Source: Streptomyces sp. NBC_01754 (GTDB lineage: Bacteria > Actinomycetota > Actinomycetes > Streptomycetales > Streptomycetaceae). From it: DNA of 64,000 nucleotides. The position numbers and the translations under genes were made by a program. Location of the stretch: assembly GCF_035918015.1 (NCBI RefSeq), contig NZ_CP109132.1, positions 6,882,001 to 6,946,000 on the forward strand, read 5' to 3'. Below, piece after piece: positions 47,614 through 57,409 of the stretch. The stretch's first letter is position 1, and each line of letters begins with the position of its first letter. Under the pieces are notes generated by a model, which was given only the letters and a program-made list of their open reading frames with translations, did not search any database and had not been told where the DNA came from.

Positions 47614-49169
47614 GCACGTTCCTCGGCATGCCCGCCGCCCCGCCCCGCTCCCCGTACGGAACGGGAAACCTGCGCGGCGAGCGGTCGTTCCCCCAGGCCG
47701 CCCACGACGGGCTACGCAACGGGCAGCTGCGCGGCAACCTCGGCCGGGCCACCCGCACCATCCGCGCCAAGCGCATCGCCGTCACCGGCGAACTCCCGGA
47801 CTGGGAGGCGCTGCGCGACGCCGGAGCGGCGATCAAGACCGACACCATGAACCGGCTGCCCGAACTCCTGGAGGAGCTGGAGCGCAAGGTCACCGAGCGC
47901 GGTGGCACCGTCCACTGGGCGCGCGACGGCGTGGAGGCCAACGAGATCGTCACCCGGCTCGTCAAGGCGACCGGCAGCGGCGACGTCATCAAGGTCAAGT
48001 CGATGGCCACCCAGGAGATCGGCCTCAACGAACACCTCGAGGCCGCCGGTATCACCCCGTACGAGACCGACCTCGCCGAGCTCATCGTGCAGCTCGCCCA
48101 CGACAAGCCCTCGCACATCCTGGTCCCCGCGATCCACCGCAACCGCGACGAGATCCGGCGGATCTTCCTCGACGGGATCCCCGGCGTCGACCCGGACCTC
48201 GACAACGTGCCCGCCCACCTGGCCGCCGCCGCCCGCGCCTATCTGCGCGAGAAGTTCATGACGACCAAGGTGGCCGTCTCCGGCGCCAACTTCGGTGTCG
48301 CCGAGACCGGCACCCTGGCCGTCGTGGAGTCCGAGGGCAACGGCCGGATGTGCCTGACCCTGCCCGACACCCTCATCACCGTGATGGGCATCGAGAAGGT
48401 CCTGCCGCGCTACCAGGACCTGGAGGTCTTCCTCCAGTTGCTGCCGCGCTCCTCGACCGGAGAACGGATGAACCCCTACACCTCTATGTGGACCGGTGTG
48501 ACCCCGGGCGACGGGCCGCAGGACTTCCACCTCGTCCTCCTCGACAACGGCCGCACAGCCGCGCTCGCCGACGAGATCGGCCGTGCGGCCCTCAACTGCA
48601 TCCGCTGCTCCGCCTGCCTCAACGTCTGCCCGGTGTACGAACGGACCGGCGGTCACGCGTACGGATCGACCTACCCCGGTCCCATCGGCGCGGTCCTCAC
48701 CCCGCAGCTCGCCGGGATGCACGCCGCCGAGGACGACCCCAACAGCTCGCTGCCGTACGCCTCCAGCCTCTGCGGCGCCTGCTTCGACGCCTGCCCCGTC
48801 AAGATCGATATCCCCTCGATGCTCGTGGAGCTGCGCCACCAGGACACCGAACAGGCCGGCACCTCGGCGGAGAAGCTGGCCATGAGGGCCGCCGCGACCG
48901 TGATGGGGAAGCCGAAGCTGTACAGGGCGGCGCAGAGGGCCGCCTCCCTCAGCAGGTCCGTCGGCGTGGGCGGGCGCGACCGTACGATCTCGCGCCTGCC
49001 CGCTCCGTTCGACGGCTGGAGCGACAGCCGGGACACCGCCGCGCCGCCCCGGCAGTCCTTCCGCTCCTGGCTGGCCTCGGCCGAAGGCGCGGCCACGATG
49101 CGGGCCGCCGCCGAAGAGGGTGCCCGCCGCACAACCGACGACCAGGACGACGAGCAGGAGGAGCAGTGA
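47610..49169 (+). CDS. lutB: L-lactate oxidation iron-sulfur protein LutB
   Basis: A 519-residue LutB/LldF protein. An N-terminal LUD-type domain is followed by two 4Fe-4S motifs, CIRCSACLNVCPVY (from Cys330) and CGACFDACPVKIDI (from Cys388), with a C-terminal helical region with FRSWLASAEG. It is the electron-transferring centre of the LutABC complex in the cytoplasm. The start overlaps lutA, and the stop overlaps lutC (GTGA). Confidence 0.94.
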   Translation: MSTFLGMPAAPPRSPYGTGNLRGERSFPQAAHDGLRNGQLRGNLGRATRTIRAKRIAVTGELPDWEALRDAGAAIKTDTMNRLPELLEELERKVTERGGTVHWARDGVEANEIVTRLVKATGSGDVIKVKSMATQEIGLNEHLEAAGITPYETDLAELIVQLAHDKPSHILVPAIHRNRDEIRRIFLDGIPGVDPDLDNVPAHLAAAARAYLREKFMTTKVAVSGANFGVAETGTLAVVESEGNGRMCLTLPDTLITVMGIEKVLPRYQDLEVFLQLLPRSSTGERMNPYTSMWTGVTPGDGPQDFHLVLLDNGRTAALADEIGRAALNCIRCSACLNVCPVYERTGGHAYGSTYPGPIGAVLTPQLAGMHAAEDDPNSSLPYASSLCGACFDACPVKIDIPSMLVELRHQDTEQAGTSAEKLAMRAAATVMGKPKLYRAAQRAASLSRSVGVGGRDRTISRLPAPFDGWSDSRDTAAPPRQSFRSWLASAEGAATMRAAAEEGARRTTDDQDDEQEEQ

Positions 49170-49801
49170 CCGCGACCGCCCGTGACACGGTGCTCGGCCG
49201 GATCAGGGACGCCCTGGCCCTCGCACCCGCGCCCGCCGGCACCGTACCGCGCACCTACCGCACGGGCCGTACCCTGCCCGACACCGAACGTCTGGCCCTG
49301 CTGACCGACCGGCTCGTCGACTACAAGGCGCGGGTCCACCCCTGCACCCGTGACCGCACGGCCGAGGTGATCGCCGAGGTGCTGCGCGAGCGCGGTGCCC
49401 GCCGGGTCGGGGTGCCGGCCGGGCTGGACGAGGAGTGGCTCGGCGCCTACGACGGCGAGGTCCAACGCGACTCGGCCGTGATTCCGCCGCCGAGCCTCGG
49501 CGAGCTGGACGGCGTGGTGACCGCCTCGGCGGTCAGCTGTGCGGAGACCGGCACGATCTTCCTGGACGGCTCACCGGACCAGGGCCGCCGTGCCCTCTCC
49601 CTGGTGCCCGACCTGCACGTGTGCGTGGTCGACCTGTCCTCGGTCGTCGCCGGCGTACCGGAGGCGGTCGCCCGCCTGGTGCCGGAGCGGCCGACGACCC
49701 TGATCAGCGGGCCGTCGGCGACCTCCGACATCGAACTGGAACGGGTGGAGGGCGTCCACGGTCCCCGTACCCTCGCGGTGGTCGTCCGCACCGACGCCTG
49801 A
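49166..49801 (+). CDS. lutC: L-lactate oxidation protein LutC
   Basis: A 211-residue LUD-domain protein, last member of the lut operon. It opens TARDTVLGRIRDALALAP and includes DGVVTASAVSCAETGTIF, RALSLVPDLHVCVV and SGPSATSDIELERVEGVHGP, the typical LutC tail. No Fe-S motif, as expected. GTG 49166 overlaps the lutB stop. A short gap then separates it from a convergent hydroxyacid dehydrogenase gene. Confidence 0.93.
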   Translation: MTATARDTVLGRIRDALALAPAPAGTVPRTYRTGRTLPDTERLALLTDRLVDYKARVHPCTRDRTAEVIAEVLRERGARRVGVPAGLDEEWLGAYDGEVQRDSAVIPPPSLGELDGVVTASAVSCAETGTIFLDGSPDQGRRALSLVPDLHVCVVDLSSVVAGVPEAVARLVPERPTTLISGPSATSDIELERVEGVHGPRTLAVVVRTDA

Positions 49802-49993
49802 CCACTCGGCGGACGTGACCGGTCTCCGGTGGCACGAAGGGACACGGGTCCGTCGCGCCGCCGTCCGCCCGGACCACCCGGACCGTGTCCCCGGCCACCG
49901 TGCCCGTCGCGCCGGCCGCGCAACCGGCGAAGGCCGGGCGCGGGTCTCCCCGCAGGACGTCCGAAGGGGTACGGGGCGCGGTGGGCATCGTGC

Positions 49994-51016
49994 TCATGCG
50001 AGGAAGGCCAGCCTTTCGCGTCGCACGCGATGGGCGAAACCGTCACCGGCGGCCCAGCGGGCGACCTCGCCGACCGCCAGATCGGCCAGCCGCCGCAGTT
50101 CGTTGCCCTGCGATCCGGCCAGGTGCGGGGTGACGAGTACGTTGTCGCACTCCCACAGCGGGTGCTCCGGCGGCAGCGGTTCGGGATCGGTGACGTCGAG
50201 AACGGCCCGGATGTGTCCCCGGCGCAGGACCCCGACGAGCGCGTCCTGGTCGACGACCGCCCCCCGGGAGGTGTTGACGAGGACGCCGTCCGGCCGCATG
50301 GAGGCGAGGAGTTCACCGCTGACCAGGCCCGTCGTGGCGGGCAGCAGCGGGGTGTGGACGCTGACCACGTCGCTCTCGGTGAAGAGGGCGGCCAGGCTGA
50401 CCGGCCGGACGCCGAGCGCGGCGGCCTCGGCACCGGAGACGTACGGATCGTGCAGCAGCACCCGCAGGTCGTACGGGCGCAGCAGCTCGATCACCCGCCG
50501 CCCGATCAGCGAGGCGGACAGGATGCCCACCGTGCGGCCGTAGTTGCCCACGCCGGACGGGACGGCCGCCTCGCGCACCCGCGCGGTCCGCAGGTCGCGG
50601 GCGCGCTCCAGCACCCGCTTGCCGGAGAGCAGGATCATCGCGACGGTGTACTCGGCGACCGGCAGCGCGTTGGCCGCCGCAGCCGAGGACACCTCGATGC
50701 CCCGGTCCCAGCAGGCGTCGGTGACATGGGCGCGTACCGAGCCCGCGGTGTGTACGACGGCCCGGAGGGCGGGCGCGTCGGCCAGGACGCCGGCGTGGAC
50801 GGGCGGGCAGCCCCAGCCGGTGATCAGCACCTCGGCGTCGGCGAGGGCCGCCCGGGCCGCCGGGGCGCCGAAGTCGGTGATGACGGGGTGCGGGCCGCGC
50901 GCGCACACCGTGTCCAGTGCGGCGAGGACCTCGGGGCGGAGCACCGAGGCTGCGGCGTCCGGACTCATCGCGAGCGCGGCGCGCGGCCGGCGGTGTGCGG
51001 GGGCGGTGTCGGACAT
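49994..51016 (-). CDS. D-isomer-specific 2-hydroxyacid dehydrogenase
   Basis: A 340-residue NAD-dependent enzyme. The Rossmann region has GNYGRTVGILSASLIGRRVI (a variant of GxGxxG), and active-site residues appear in VNTSRGAVVDQDAL (Arg), AVLDVTDPEPLP (acid) and VTPHLAGSQGNEL (His). Such enzymes interconvert 2-keto and 2-hydroxy acids. It converges on lutABC; a metabolic link to lactate is possible but the substrate is not shown. ATG 51016 follows a GGAGAG-type site. Confidence 0.88.
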   Translation of the reverse strand: MSDTAPAHRRPRAALAMSPDAAASVLRPEVLAALDTVCARGPHPVITDFGAPAARAALADAEVLITGWGCPPVHAGVLADAPALRAVVHTAGSVRAHVTDACWDRGIEVSSAAAANALPVAEYTVAMILLSGKRVLERARDLRTARVREAAVPSGVGNYGRTVGILSASLIGRRVIELLRPYDLRVLLHDPYVSGAEAAALGVRPVSLAALFTESDVVSVHTPLLPATTGLVSGELLASMRPDGVLVNTSRGAVVDQDALVGVLRRGHIRAVLDVTDPEPLPPEHPLWECDNVLVTPHLAGSQGNELRRLADLAVGEVARWAAGDGFAHRVRRERLAFLA

Positions 51017-51190
51017 GGCTCTCCTGTGCGGTGGTCCGGTCCTCCCGGTCGGGGACCGGTCGTCCTGTACGGGTTCATCGGTGCGGGTCCCGCTGAACCG
51101 GGTGGTGTGGGCCCTTCAACGGACGGCGCCCGCCGTCGGACCAGGGCGACCGTCCGCCGAGCGGAAGACGTGTCTACCATCTGATCCGCG

Positions 51191-52033
51191 ATGGACACCC
51201 TCACACTCTGGCCCCTGGCCGCACTCGCGGCGGCATCCATGCTCGTCGGCTTCTCCAAGACAGCCGTCAGCGGTGCCAATACGATCAGCCTCGCGGTGTT
51301 CGCGGCGGTGCTCCCGGCCCGCGAGTCCACCGGAGTGCTGCTCCCGATCCTGATCGCCGGTGACGTCATCGCCGTCCTGGTCTACCGGCGCCATGCCCAC
51401 TGGCCGACGCTGCTCAGGCTCTTCCCCGCCGTCGCCGTCGGCGTGGTGGCGGGCACCGTCTTCATGATGTGGGCCGACGACGACGCCGTACGCACCTCGA
51501 TCGGTGCCATCCTGCTGTTCATGTCGGGCATCACGCTGTGGCGCCGGCGCTCCACGGCCCGAGCCGTGCAGCCGAAGCCGGTACGGGGCGGCAGCGCGCC
51601 GCAGGCGGGGAGCGGGCTGTCGGTGGGGAGCGGGCCGACGGGCGATGCGGGCGGGCCCTCGCGGGCCGGGGACGGGGGCGGGCGGCTCAGGGCCCGCTCG
51701 TACGGCGTGCTCGGCGGGTTCACCACCATGGTCGCCAACGCGGGCGGTCCCGTGCTGTCGCTCTACCTGCTCTCCGCCGGCTTCCGCAAGCTCAGCTTCC
51801 TGGGCACGTCGGCGTGGTTCTTCCTGATCGTCAACACCTCGAAGGTGCCGTTCAGCGTGGGCCTCGGGCTCATCGACGGTCCGTCGCTGCTGCTGGACGC
51901 TGGCCTGGTGTTGTTCGTCGTCCCGGGCGCCTACCTCGGCCGTGCCTGCGTCGGCCGGATCAACCAGAAGGTGTTCGACCGGATCGTGATCGGGGCGACC
52001 GTGCTGGGCGGTCTCCAGTTGCTGCTGCGCTGA
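51191..52033 (+). CDS. TauE/SafE-family sulfite/anion exporter
   Basis: A 280-residue polytopic protein of the TauE/SafE family: a repeat of two four-helix blocks (LAALAAASMLVGFSKTAVSG and RSYGVLGGFTTMVANAGGPVL), with FSKT and GGP motifs typical of the family. A hydrophilic Ser/Gly-rich loop (residues ~115-155) links the halves. These transporters export sulfite, sulfonates or related anions. ATG 51191 lies 174 bases from the divergent dehydrogenase gene; no clear ribosome site. Confidence 0.88.
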   Translation: MDTLTLWPLAALAAASMLVGFSKTAVSGANTISLAVFAAVLPARESTGVLLPILIAGDVIAVLVYRRHAHWPTLLRLFPAVAVGVVAGTVFMMWADDDAVRTSIGAILLFMSGITLWRRRSTARAVQPKPVRGGSAPQAGSGLSVGSGPTGDAGGPSRAGDGGGRLRARSYGVLGGFTTMVANAGGPVLSLYLLSAGFRKLSFLGTSAWFFLIVNTSKVPFSVGLGLIDGPSLLLDAGLVLFVVPGAYLGRACVGRINQKVFDRIVIGATVLGGLQLLLR

Positions 52034-52059
52034 CGACCTCCCGACCGCCGCGGCCGGGG

Positions 52060-52548
52060 TCAGGGAATGAGCAGCTGGTCCGCGGCGACCGCCGCCACCA
52101 GGCCGATGCCCAGCAGCCAACTTCCCAGGCGCGTACGGCCGTTGCGGCTGAGCTCGATGACCACACCGCAGAGGATGAGCGCCAGGCCGTACACCCCGAC
52201 GACCAGGACGGAGGAGCGGCTCGCGATACGCAGACCCAGGACGACCGCCACCGCCACCATGCCCGCCGAGGACAGGGCGATACGCAGCCGCCGTGCCTGA
52301 CGTGGCGTCAGCCTGCGGTCGGCCTCGGCGGGCTCGGCCGCCCCGGGGCTCTCGTCCGGGGCGGAGGCCGCCGTAACGGGCGCCGCGGAGCCCGGGGCGT
52401 CGTCCGGGGCGCGGGGGCCGTCCCGGTCCCGGTCCTCGTCCCGTACGTTCCCTACGGGCGGGTCCCCGGCCCGGCCCGGGGCGGGGCCGTCGGTGGCCTT
52501 GTCGGTGGCGCCGTCGACGTGGCCTCGGGCGCGGTCAGAGTTGGTCAT
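52060..52548 (-). CDS. Small membrane protein with charged N-terminus
   Basis: A 162-residue protein: ~85 residues of acidic/Pro/Ala-rich disordered sequence, then three hydrophobic segments (LSSAGMVAVAVVLGLRIA, VVGVYGLALILCGVVIEL, GSWLLGIGLVAAVAADQLL). DUF3017-like helices are a possible match. Start ATG 52548; the longer frame on this strand above it is antisense-type sequence. Function unknown. Confidence 0.7.
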   Translation of the reverse strand: MTNSDRARGHVDGATDKATDGPAPGRAGDPPVGNVRDEDRDRDGPRAPDDAPGSAAPVTAASAPDESPGAAEPAEADRRLTPRQARRLRIALSSAGMVAVAVVLGLRIASRSSVLVVGVYGLALILCGVVIELSRNGRTRLGSWLLGIGLVAAVAADQLLIP

Positions 52549-52730
52549 GGTGCGGGATGGTAATCGCTGGGCACGGAGGGATGTTCGACGGACCGGTTGA
52601 TCCGGTGTCCGGGACGCACCGGGCGGCCGCGCCCGTACGGGGAGCGCGTCGAACGCGCCGGGGGCCCCGTGCGGGTCCGGGGACGCCTCGAACGCGCCGG
52701 GTGGCCCGTGCCGGGTCCCGTACCCCGCCC

Positions 52731-53261
52731 TCAGCCGCCGTCCCCCGTGCCCCGCCGCAACCGGGGTGCCTCCGCCGCCGGGTCCACCAGGCCCCCGCCG
52801 GGACCTCCCGTCGCCGCGTCCTGCGCGGAGACCTCCACGCGGTCGGCCAGTTCCCGCGCCCAGGCGGCCAGCGGACCCACTGCGATGCCGTGCGGATCCG
52901 CACCGTCGAACACATCCACCGCGACCGCGCCCCGCCGCAGCAGCCGCGCCCCGCCCGCGACGTTGCCCCGCGCCACATGCGTCAGCCCCACCGCCATCTG
53001 CGCGAGGCCCCGCCACAACTCCCTCTCCGCCTCCGGCCCCGACTTCCACGCGTCCTCGAACACCTCGTGCGCGTGGAAGGGCATCCCCAGGTCCAGCAGC
53101 CGCTGCGCCTCACGCAGCGTCGCCTCCGGGGGCCGCACCACCCCCTCCGGTTGCCGCTCCACCCCCGGACTTCCGTACGGCAGGGGGCGCCCCAGCCCGT
53201 CCCGGGGGCGCGCATTGCGCGCCCGCCCTTCCTCGTCACGGTCCCTGCGTGCTTCGTCCAC
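52731..53261 (-). CDS. DUF309-family protein
   Basis: A 176-residue protein whose core (residues ~55-130) matches DUF309: LLDLGMPFHAHEVFEDAWKS, ERELWRGLAQMAVGLTHVAR, GGARLLRRGAV. The family motif FHAHEVFE...WRGLxQ gives a compact all-alpha bundle with unclear function, proposed to bind metals. GTG 53261 has GAGGG upstream. It diverges from the LAL-like gene. Confidence 0.85.
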   Translation of the reverse strand: MDEARRDRDEEGRARNARPRDGLGRPLPYGSPGVERQPEGVVRPPEATLREAQRLLDLGMPFHAHEVFEDAWKSGPEAERELWRGLAQMAVGLTHVARGNVAGGARLLRRGAVAVDVFDGADPHGIAVGPLAAWARELADRVEVSAQDAATGGPGGGLVDPAAEAPRLRRGTGDGG

Positions 53262-53368
53262 CCCTCGATTGTGCCTCGCACCTGCGGCGAACCGTGCGAA
53301 CCCTGTTCGTGTCCACCCGCGCACGACTAGGCTCGGACCCCTCCGCAACCACCCTGGGAAGGGGAGGC

Positions 53369-56026
53369 ATGAAGCCGTCCCGGCCGTTGTACGAGCGCGA
53401 ACCGGAACTCATCGCCGCCGCAGAGGCGGTGGACGCCCTGTGCGGTGCGCAAGCGGCAGGCGGGCTGCTGGTCTTCAGCGGCGAGGCCGGCATCGGCAAG
53501 ACCGCGCTGCTCGACGAGATCCGCGCCATGGCGGCCGACCGCTGCACCGTGTGGTCGGCGCGCGCCGGGGAGACCGTGACATCCGTACCGTTCCACGTCG
53601 TACGCCAGCTCCTGCAGCCGGCGCTGAACCAGTTTCCCGTGGACGAGACCCGGGCCCTGTTCGGCGACTGGTTCGAGATCACCGCGCCCGCCCTCGGCCT
53701 CGCTGTCCCCAGTGGCCCGCAGCCCGATCCCCAAGGTGTCAGGGACGGCCTGGACTTCCTCGTGGCCCGGCTCGCCTCACGCCTCAGCCACCGCCCCTTA
53801 CTGCTCATAGTGGACGACGCGCACTGGGCGGACGGCGAATCGCTCGCCTGGCTCGCCGGTTTCACCGCACGACTCAGCGAACTGCCGGTCCTCGTCGTCC
53901 AGGCCCACCGGCCCCAGGAACTGGCGGACCGCAACGCCGACTGGGTCTACGCCGGCGCCCTGGAGAGCGACGGCAGCGGCCGGACGGCGCTGACCAGGGT
54001 GGTCCTGCGTCCGCTCACCCCCGACGCCACGGCCGAACTGGTCCGGGCCGGCCTGGGCGAACACGCCGACGACCCGTTCTGCCGCGAGGTGTGGGCCGTC
54101 ACCGGCGGCAACCCGTACGAGGCGGTCGAGCTCGTCGCCAAGGCGCAGGACAGCGCCCTGGCACCCGTGGAGGGCTCGGCGGGGCTGCTGCGCGAACTCG
54201 GCGCCTCCGCGCGGGGCAGCGGACTGATCACCCGCCTCGAACGCCTGGGTACCAACGCCAACCGCTTCGCCTGGGCGGCGGCCGTGCTCGGCACCGACAT
54301 CTCCCAGGAACTCGCCGCGAGCCTGGCCGGGATGAGCCCGGCGGAGGCGGCCGACTGCACGGCGCGGCTGCGCGAGGCCCGTATCGTCAGCGGCTTCGAC
54401 CCGCTGGAGTTCGTCCACCCGCTGATCGCCGGCGCCGTCTACCGCTCCATCCCGCCCGCCACCCGCACCGCGATGCACGGCCGCGCGGCGTGGGCCGTCA
54501 CCGACGCGGGCCTGGGGCCCGCGGCCGCCTCCCGGCACCTCCTCGAGGTCCACCCGGACGACGATCAGGAAGTGGTCGCCCAGCTCCGCGCGGCGGCCGG
54601 CCGGCATCTCGCCGTCGGCGCCCCGGAAGCCGCCAGGCGCTGCCTGGAACGCGCCCTGGCGGAACCGCCCAGTCCGCACGACCGGGCGGGGATCCTGTAC
54701 GAACTGGGCTGCGCCACCCTGCTCAGTTCGCCCTCCACGACGGTGCAGCACCTGCGCGCCGCACTCGACACACCGGGCCTGGACGAGCCGTTGCGGATCG
54801 ACGCCACGTTCCGGCTGGCGGCGGCGCTGTCCCACAACAACCAGCTGAAGGACGCGGCCCTGTCGCTGGCCGCCGAAGTCTCCCGTACGGCACCGGGCCC
54901 GGGCCTGATGCGCCTCCAGGCGGCTCACTTCCTCTGGGAGGGCATGCAGGCCACCGAGGACGACGGGCCCGGGCGTTCGGCCCGGCTCGCGCGCAACGCC
55001 GACCACCTCAAGGGCCGCGACAACGCGGAGCGGGCCATGCTGACCCTGCGGGCGTTCGACGCCATGCTGAGAGGTGAGAACGCCGAACTCGTCGTCGACT
55101 TCCTCGAACGCGCCCTGGTGGACGGCCGTCCCGCCCGCGGCCTCGGCTGGACCGACACGGAGTGGGGCTTCGAACTGCCCGCGATGGTCGGCATCACCTA
55201 CGCGTTCACCGACCGTCTCGACCGGGCCGAGGAACTCTTCGGCGAGGCGGTGCGGGCGTTCGAGATCTCCGGCTGGAGCGGCGCACACCTGGCGTTCGCC
55301 CACACCCTGCTGGGCCTGGTCCACCGGCGGAGCGGACGCCTCGCCGAGGCCGAGGGCTTCCTGCGCGAGGGCCTGCGGCTGGCCGACCGCGCGGGCAGCG
55401 GGCTGCCGGTCCACTGGGACGCGACCTGCCTGCTGGTGGACACCCTGCTGGCCCGCGGCCGCACGGCCGAGGCCCGGAAGATCGCCGACCGGTACGACTT
55501 CGGCCCGCCCTACCCGGGCGGCGCCATGGTGCTGCCCGACGCCCCGTGCGTCCACGGGAGACTGCTGCTGGCCGAAGGGCGTACCGAGGAGGCCGTGGCC
55601 GAACTGGAGGCGGCGGGAGCGGCGCTGGTACCACGGGAAAGATTCAACGGTGTCTGGGCACCCTGGGCGGGTGACCTCGCCCGTGCCCTGGCCGGCTCCG
55701 ACCCGGCCAGGGCCGCCCGCATCGCCCTCGAAGCGCGCGTCCACGCCGAACGCTTCGGTACGGACACCGCCGTCGGCGAAGCCCTGCGCTGCGTCGCCCT
55801 GTTCGCGCCTCCCGAGGAGGCGGCCGAGCTGCTGGCCGACGCCGTACGCCACCTGGAGGCCTCGTCCTCCGCCTACGAACACGCCCTGGCCCGGTTCGAG
55901 TACGGCAAGGCGATCCGCTCACCGAGGGAGCTCACTCGCGCCCAGAAGCTCGCCACGGTCTGCGGCGCCGAGACGCTGGCGACCCGCGCCGAGCAGGTAC
56001 GGGCGTCGATCCGGTGCTCGGAGTGA
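53369..56026 (+). CDS. LAL-like AAA ATPase without LuxR domain, TTA-containing
   Basis: An 885-residue protein like the large ATP-binding LuxR regulators. Walker A GEAGIGKTALL (from residue 38), Walker B LLLIVDDAHWAD, then a long helical TPR-type half (LFGEAVRAFEISGWSGAHLA, FLREGLRLADRAGSG). The usual C-terminal LuxR helix-turn-helix is absent: the protein ends KLATVCGAETLATRAEQVRA and a stop. Codon 144 (53798-53800) is TTA, the rarest Streptomyces Leu codon, read by the bldA tRNA, so expression may be development-linked. ATG 53369 has GGGGAGG upstream. The missing DNA-binding domain suggests signalling through another protein. Confidence 0.85.
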   Translation: MKPSRPLYEREPELIAAAEAVDALCGAQAAGGLLVFSGEAGIGKTALLDEIRAMAADRCTVWSARAGETVTSVPFHVVRQLLQPALNQFPVDETRALFGDWFEITAPALGLAVPSGPQPDPQGVRDGLDFLVARLASRLSHRPLLLIVDDAHWADGESLAWLAGFTARLSELPVLVVQAHRPQELADRNADWVYAGALESDGSGRTALTRVVLRPLTPDATAELVRAGLGEHADDPFCREVWAVTGGNPYEAVELVAKAQDSALAPVEGSAGLLRELGASARGSGLITRLERLGTNANRFAWAAAVLGTDISQELAASLAGMSPAEAADCTARLREARIVSGFDPLEFVHPLIAGAVYRSIPPATRTAMHGRAAWAVTDAGLGPAAASRHLLEVHPDDDQEVVAQLRAAAGRHLAVGAPEAARRCLERALAEPPSPHDRAGILYELGCATLLSSPSTTVQHLRAALDTPGLDEPLRIDATFRLAAALSHNNQLKDAALSLAAEVSRTAPGPGLMRLQAAHFLWEGMQATEDDGPGRSARLARNADHLKGRDNAERAMLTLRAFDAMLRGENAELVVDFLERALVDGRPARGLGWTDTEWGFELPAMVGITYAFTDRLDRAEELFGEAVRAFEISGWSGAHLAFAHTLLGLVHRRSGRLAEAEGFLREGLRLADRAGSGLPVHWDATCLLVDTLLARGRTAEARKIADRYDFGPPYPGGAMVLPDAPCVHGRLLLAEGRTEEAVAELEAAGAALVPRERFNGVWAPWAGDLARALAGSDPARAARIALEARVHAERFGTDTAVGEALRCVALFAPPEEAAELLADAVRHLEASSSAYEHALARFEYGKAIRSPRELTRAQKLATVCGAETLATRAEQVRASIRCSE

Positions 56027-56075
56027 GGTAATGTTTGTCCTGCGCGGCCACCCGGGAGCACCGGGGGAACCGCAT

Positions 56076-56149
<74 letters not shown>

Positions 56150-56170
56150 CTGGAGACAGTCGCAGGTCAG

Positions 56171-56200
56171 GGCCGGTTTCGGAGCAATCCGAAACCGGCC
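56171..56200 (+). terminator. Terminator after tRNA-Pro copy 2
   Basis: Perfect 13-bp stem GGCCGGTTTCGGA/TCCGAAACCGGCC, GCAA loop, T-rich tail. Nearly identical to the hairpin at 17613-17640. Confidence 0.85.
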
Positions 56201-56211
56201 TTTGATCATTT

Positions 56212-56233
56212 TTGGGGACCAGTTGGGGACCAG
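56212..56233 (+). repeat. Two tandem TTGGGGACCAG repeats
   Basis: The 11-mer TTGGGGACCAG occurs twice in tandem, then TTGG of a third copy. Tandem 11-bp units next to a tRNA resemble arm-type sites of integrative elements (compare the 11-bp spaced GTCTCAC set at copy 1). Confidence 0.5.
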
Positions 56234-56303
56234 TTGGAGGTCCGGCGTCCTTGACCGGGTCAGCGGGTCTTGACGATGGGGCTCGGCAGGGAGCGCGCTG
56301 AGG

Positions 56304-56951
56304 TGTACGGAGAGGGCTGTGCCGGCGCGCCCTGGTCGCTCTGGTCCGTCTACGCGAGCACGAGCCTCTGGCCCGGATCGGTGCCGCGTTCGGTATCTCG
56401 GTCGGCACAGCGCACGCTTGCACCACCGCCGTCATCGATCTGCTCGCCGACCGTGCACCGGGGTTGCTGAAGGCGCTGTGCGAGGCCGATCCCGACTACG
56501 TCCTGGTGGACGGCACGCTCGCGGAATGCGACCCGGTCGGCGACGGACGGGCCGACCACTCGGCCAAGCACCGTCGGCACGGGGTCAGTCCGCAGGTGGT
56601 GACCGACCCCGGCGGACAACTGCTGTGGATCTCGCCGGCACCGCCCGGGCGCACGCACGACCTGACTGCCGCCCGTACCCACCGGATCACCAGGGCCTGT
56701 GAACGCCAGAGCGTCTCCGTCCTTGCCGACTGCGCCCATACCGGCGCGGGCCCGTGGGTGACCACCTCGCGGCGACGTCCGCCGAAAGGCGAGCTGACAC
56801 CCACCCGGCAGACCCCCGGCCGAGCGCTGTCCCGGGCCCGGGCACCGGTCGAACGCGGACCAGCCCGGCTCAAGACATGGCGGATCTCCCGAAAGGCACG
56901 GTGCAGCCCGAATCGACGACGTCGTCCTCGCCCTGGAGCGGCAACGCTGAA
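56304..56951 (+). pseudogene. IS5-family transposase relic
   Basis: A DDE_4-type transposase remnant. CRRALVALVRLREHEPLARI begins the part with family likeness, then YVLVDGTLAECDPVGDGRAD, GVSPQVVTDPGGQLLWISPA, and the ending RARAPVERGPARLKTWRIS. The first ~50 residues are absent and no start codon is in frame before 56464. Near 56905 the frame shifts, so RIDDVVLALERQR and its stop (56949-56951) are in another frame. Not functional. Confidence 0.8.
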
Positions 56952-56956
56952 AGAGA

Positions 56957-57376
56957 TCAGTGATTGCCCTCCTGCGGGTCCGAGGCCATCCGCGCAGGGG
57001 CAGCGGCGACGAGTAGCGCGGCGAACACGAGGGGGGCGGCCGTCTGGTACCCCATCCAGACTTCACCCCCGGCACTGCTGCCCTGTCGCGCCATCAGGAA
57101 GCCGATCAGGGCCGTCAGCACCCAGCCGCTGTCGTAGGCAATCATGAACTGTGTGTAGGTGCGCATCGACCGGCTGCGCGTGTATCCGATTTCGATGCCG
57201 CCGCCGATCAGCAGCGCCACGCCTGAGATGACCATCAGCCAGGCCGACGTGCCGAGTAACCGGCCGAGTGGGGCAGCGCCGGCGATGTAGAAGGCGGCGA
57301 GCAACACCTTGAAGGCGCCGTCGGCGATGGCGCCCACCGTCTGGCGGGTCACCCGCAGTGCCGCGGCCTGGGCCAT
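56957..57376 (-). CDS. Four-helix membrane protein
   Basis: A 139-residue integral membrane protein with four hydrophobic segments (VLLAAFYIAGAAPLGRLLG, WLMVISGVALLIGGGIEIG, FMIAYDSGWVLTALIGFLM, AAPLVFAALLVAAAPARMA), of the SPW/DoxX-like small membrane type; family uncertain. ATG 57376 sits 6 bases after GAGGAGG, an optimal spacing, so it is preferred to 57382. It diverges from a TetR gene across a clean palindrome and is likely under its control. Confidence 0.75.
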   Translation of the reverse strand: MAQAAALRVTRQTVGAIADGAFKVLLAAFYIAGAAPLGRLLGTSAWLMVISGVALLIGGGIEIGYTRSRSMRTYTQFMIAYDSGWVLTALIGFLMARQGSSAGGEVWMGYQTAAPLVFAALLVAAAPARMASDPQEGNH

Positions 57377-57409
57377 GAGCATCCTCCTCAAAGCTCGTCC
57401 CGACTGTTT

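Noticed and set aside
49704..49997. A 97-codon minus-strand frame at the lutC end
   Set aside because: Half of it is antisense to lutC. The rest lacks a recognisable fold.
52766..53368. A long N-terminal extension of the LAL-like protein
   Set aside because: The extension is antisense to the DUF309 gene and lacks protein-like composition. GGGGAGG marks ATG 53369.
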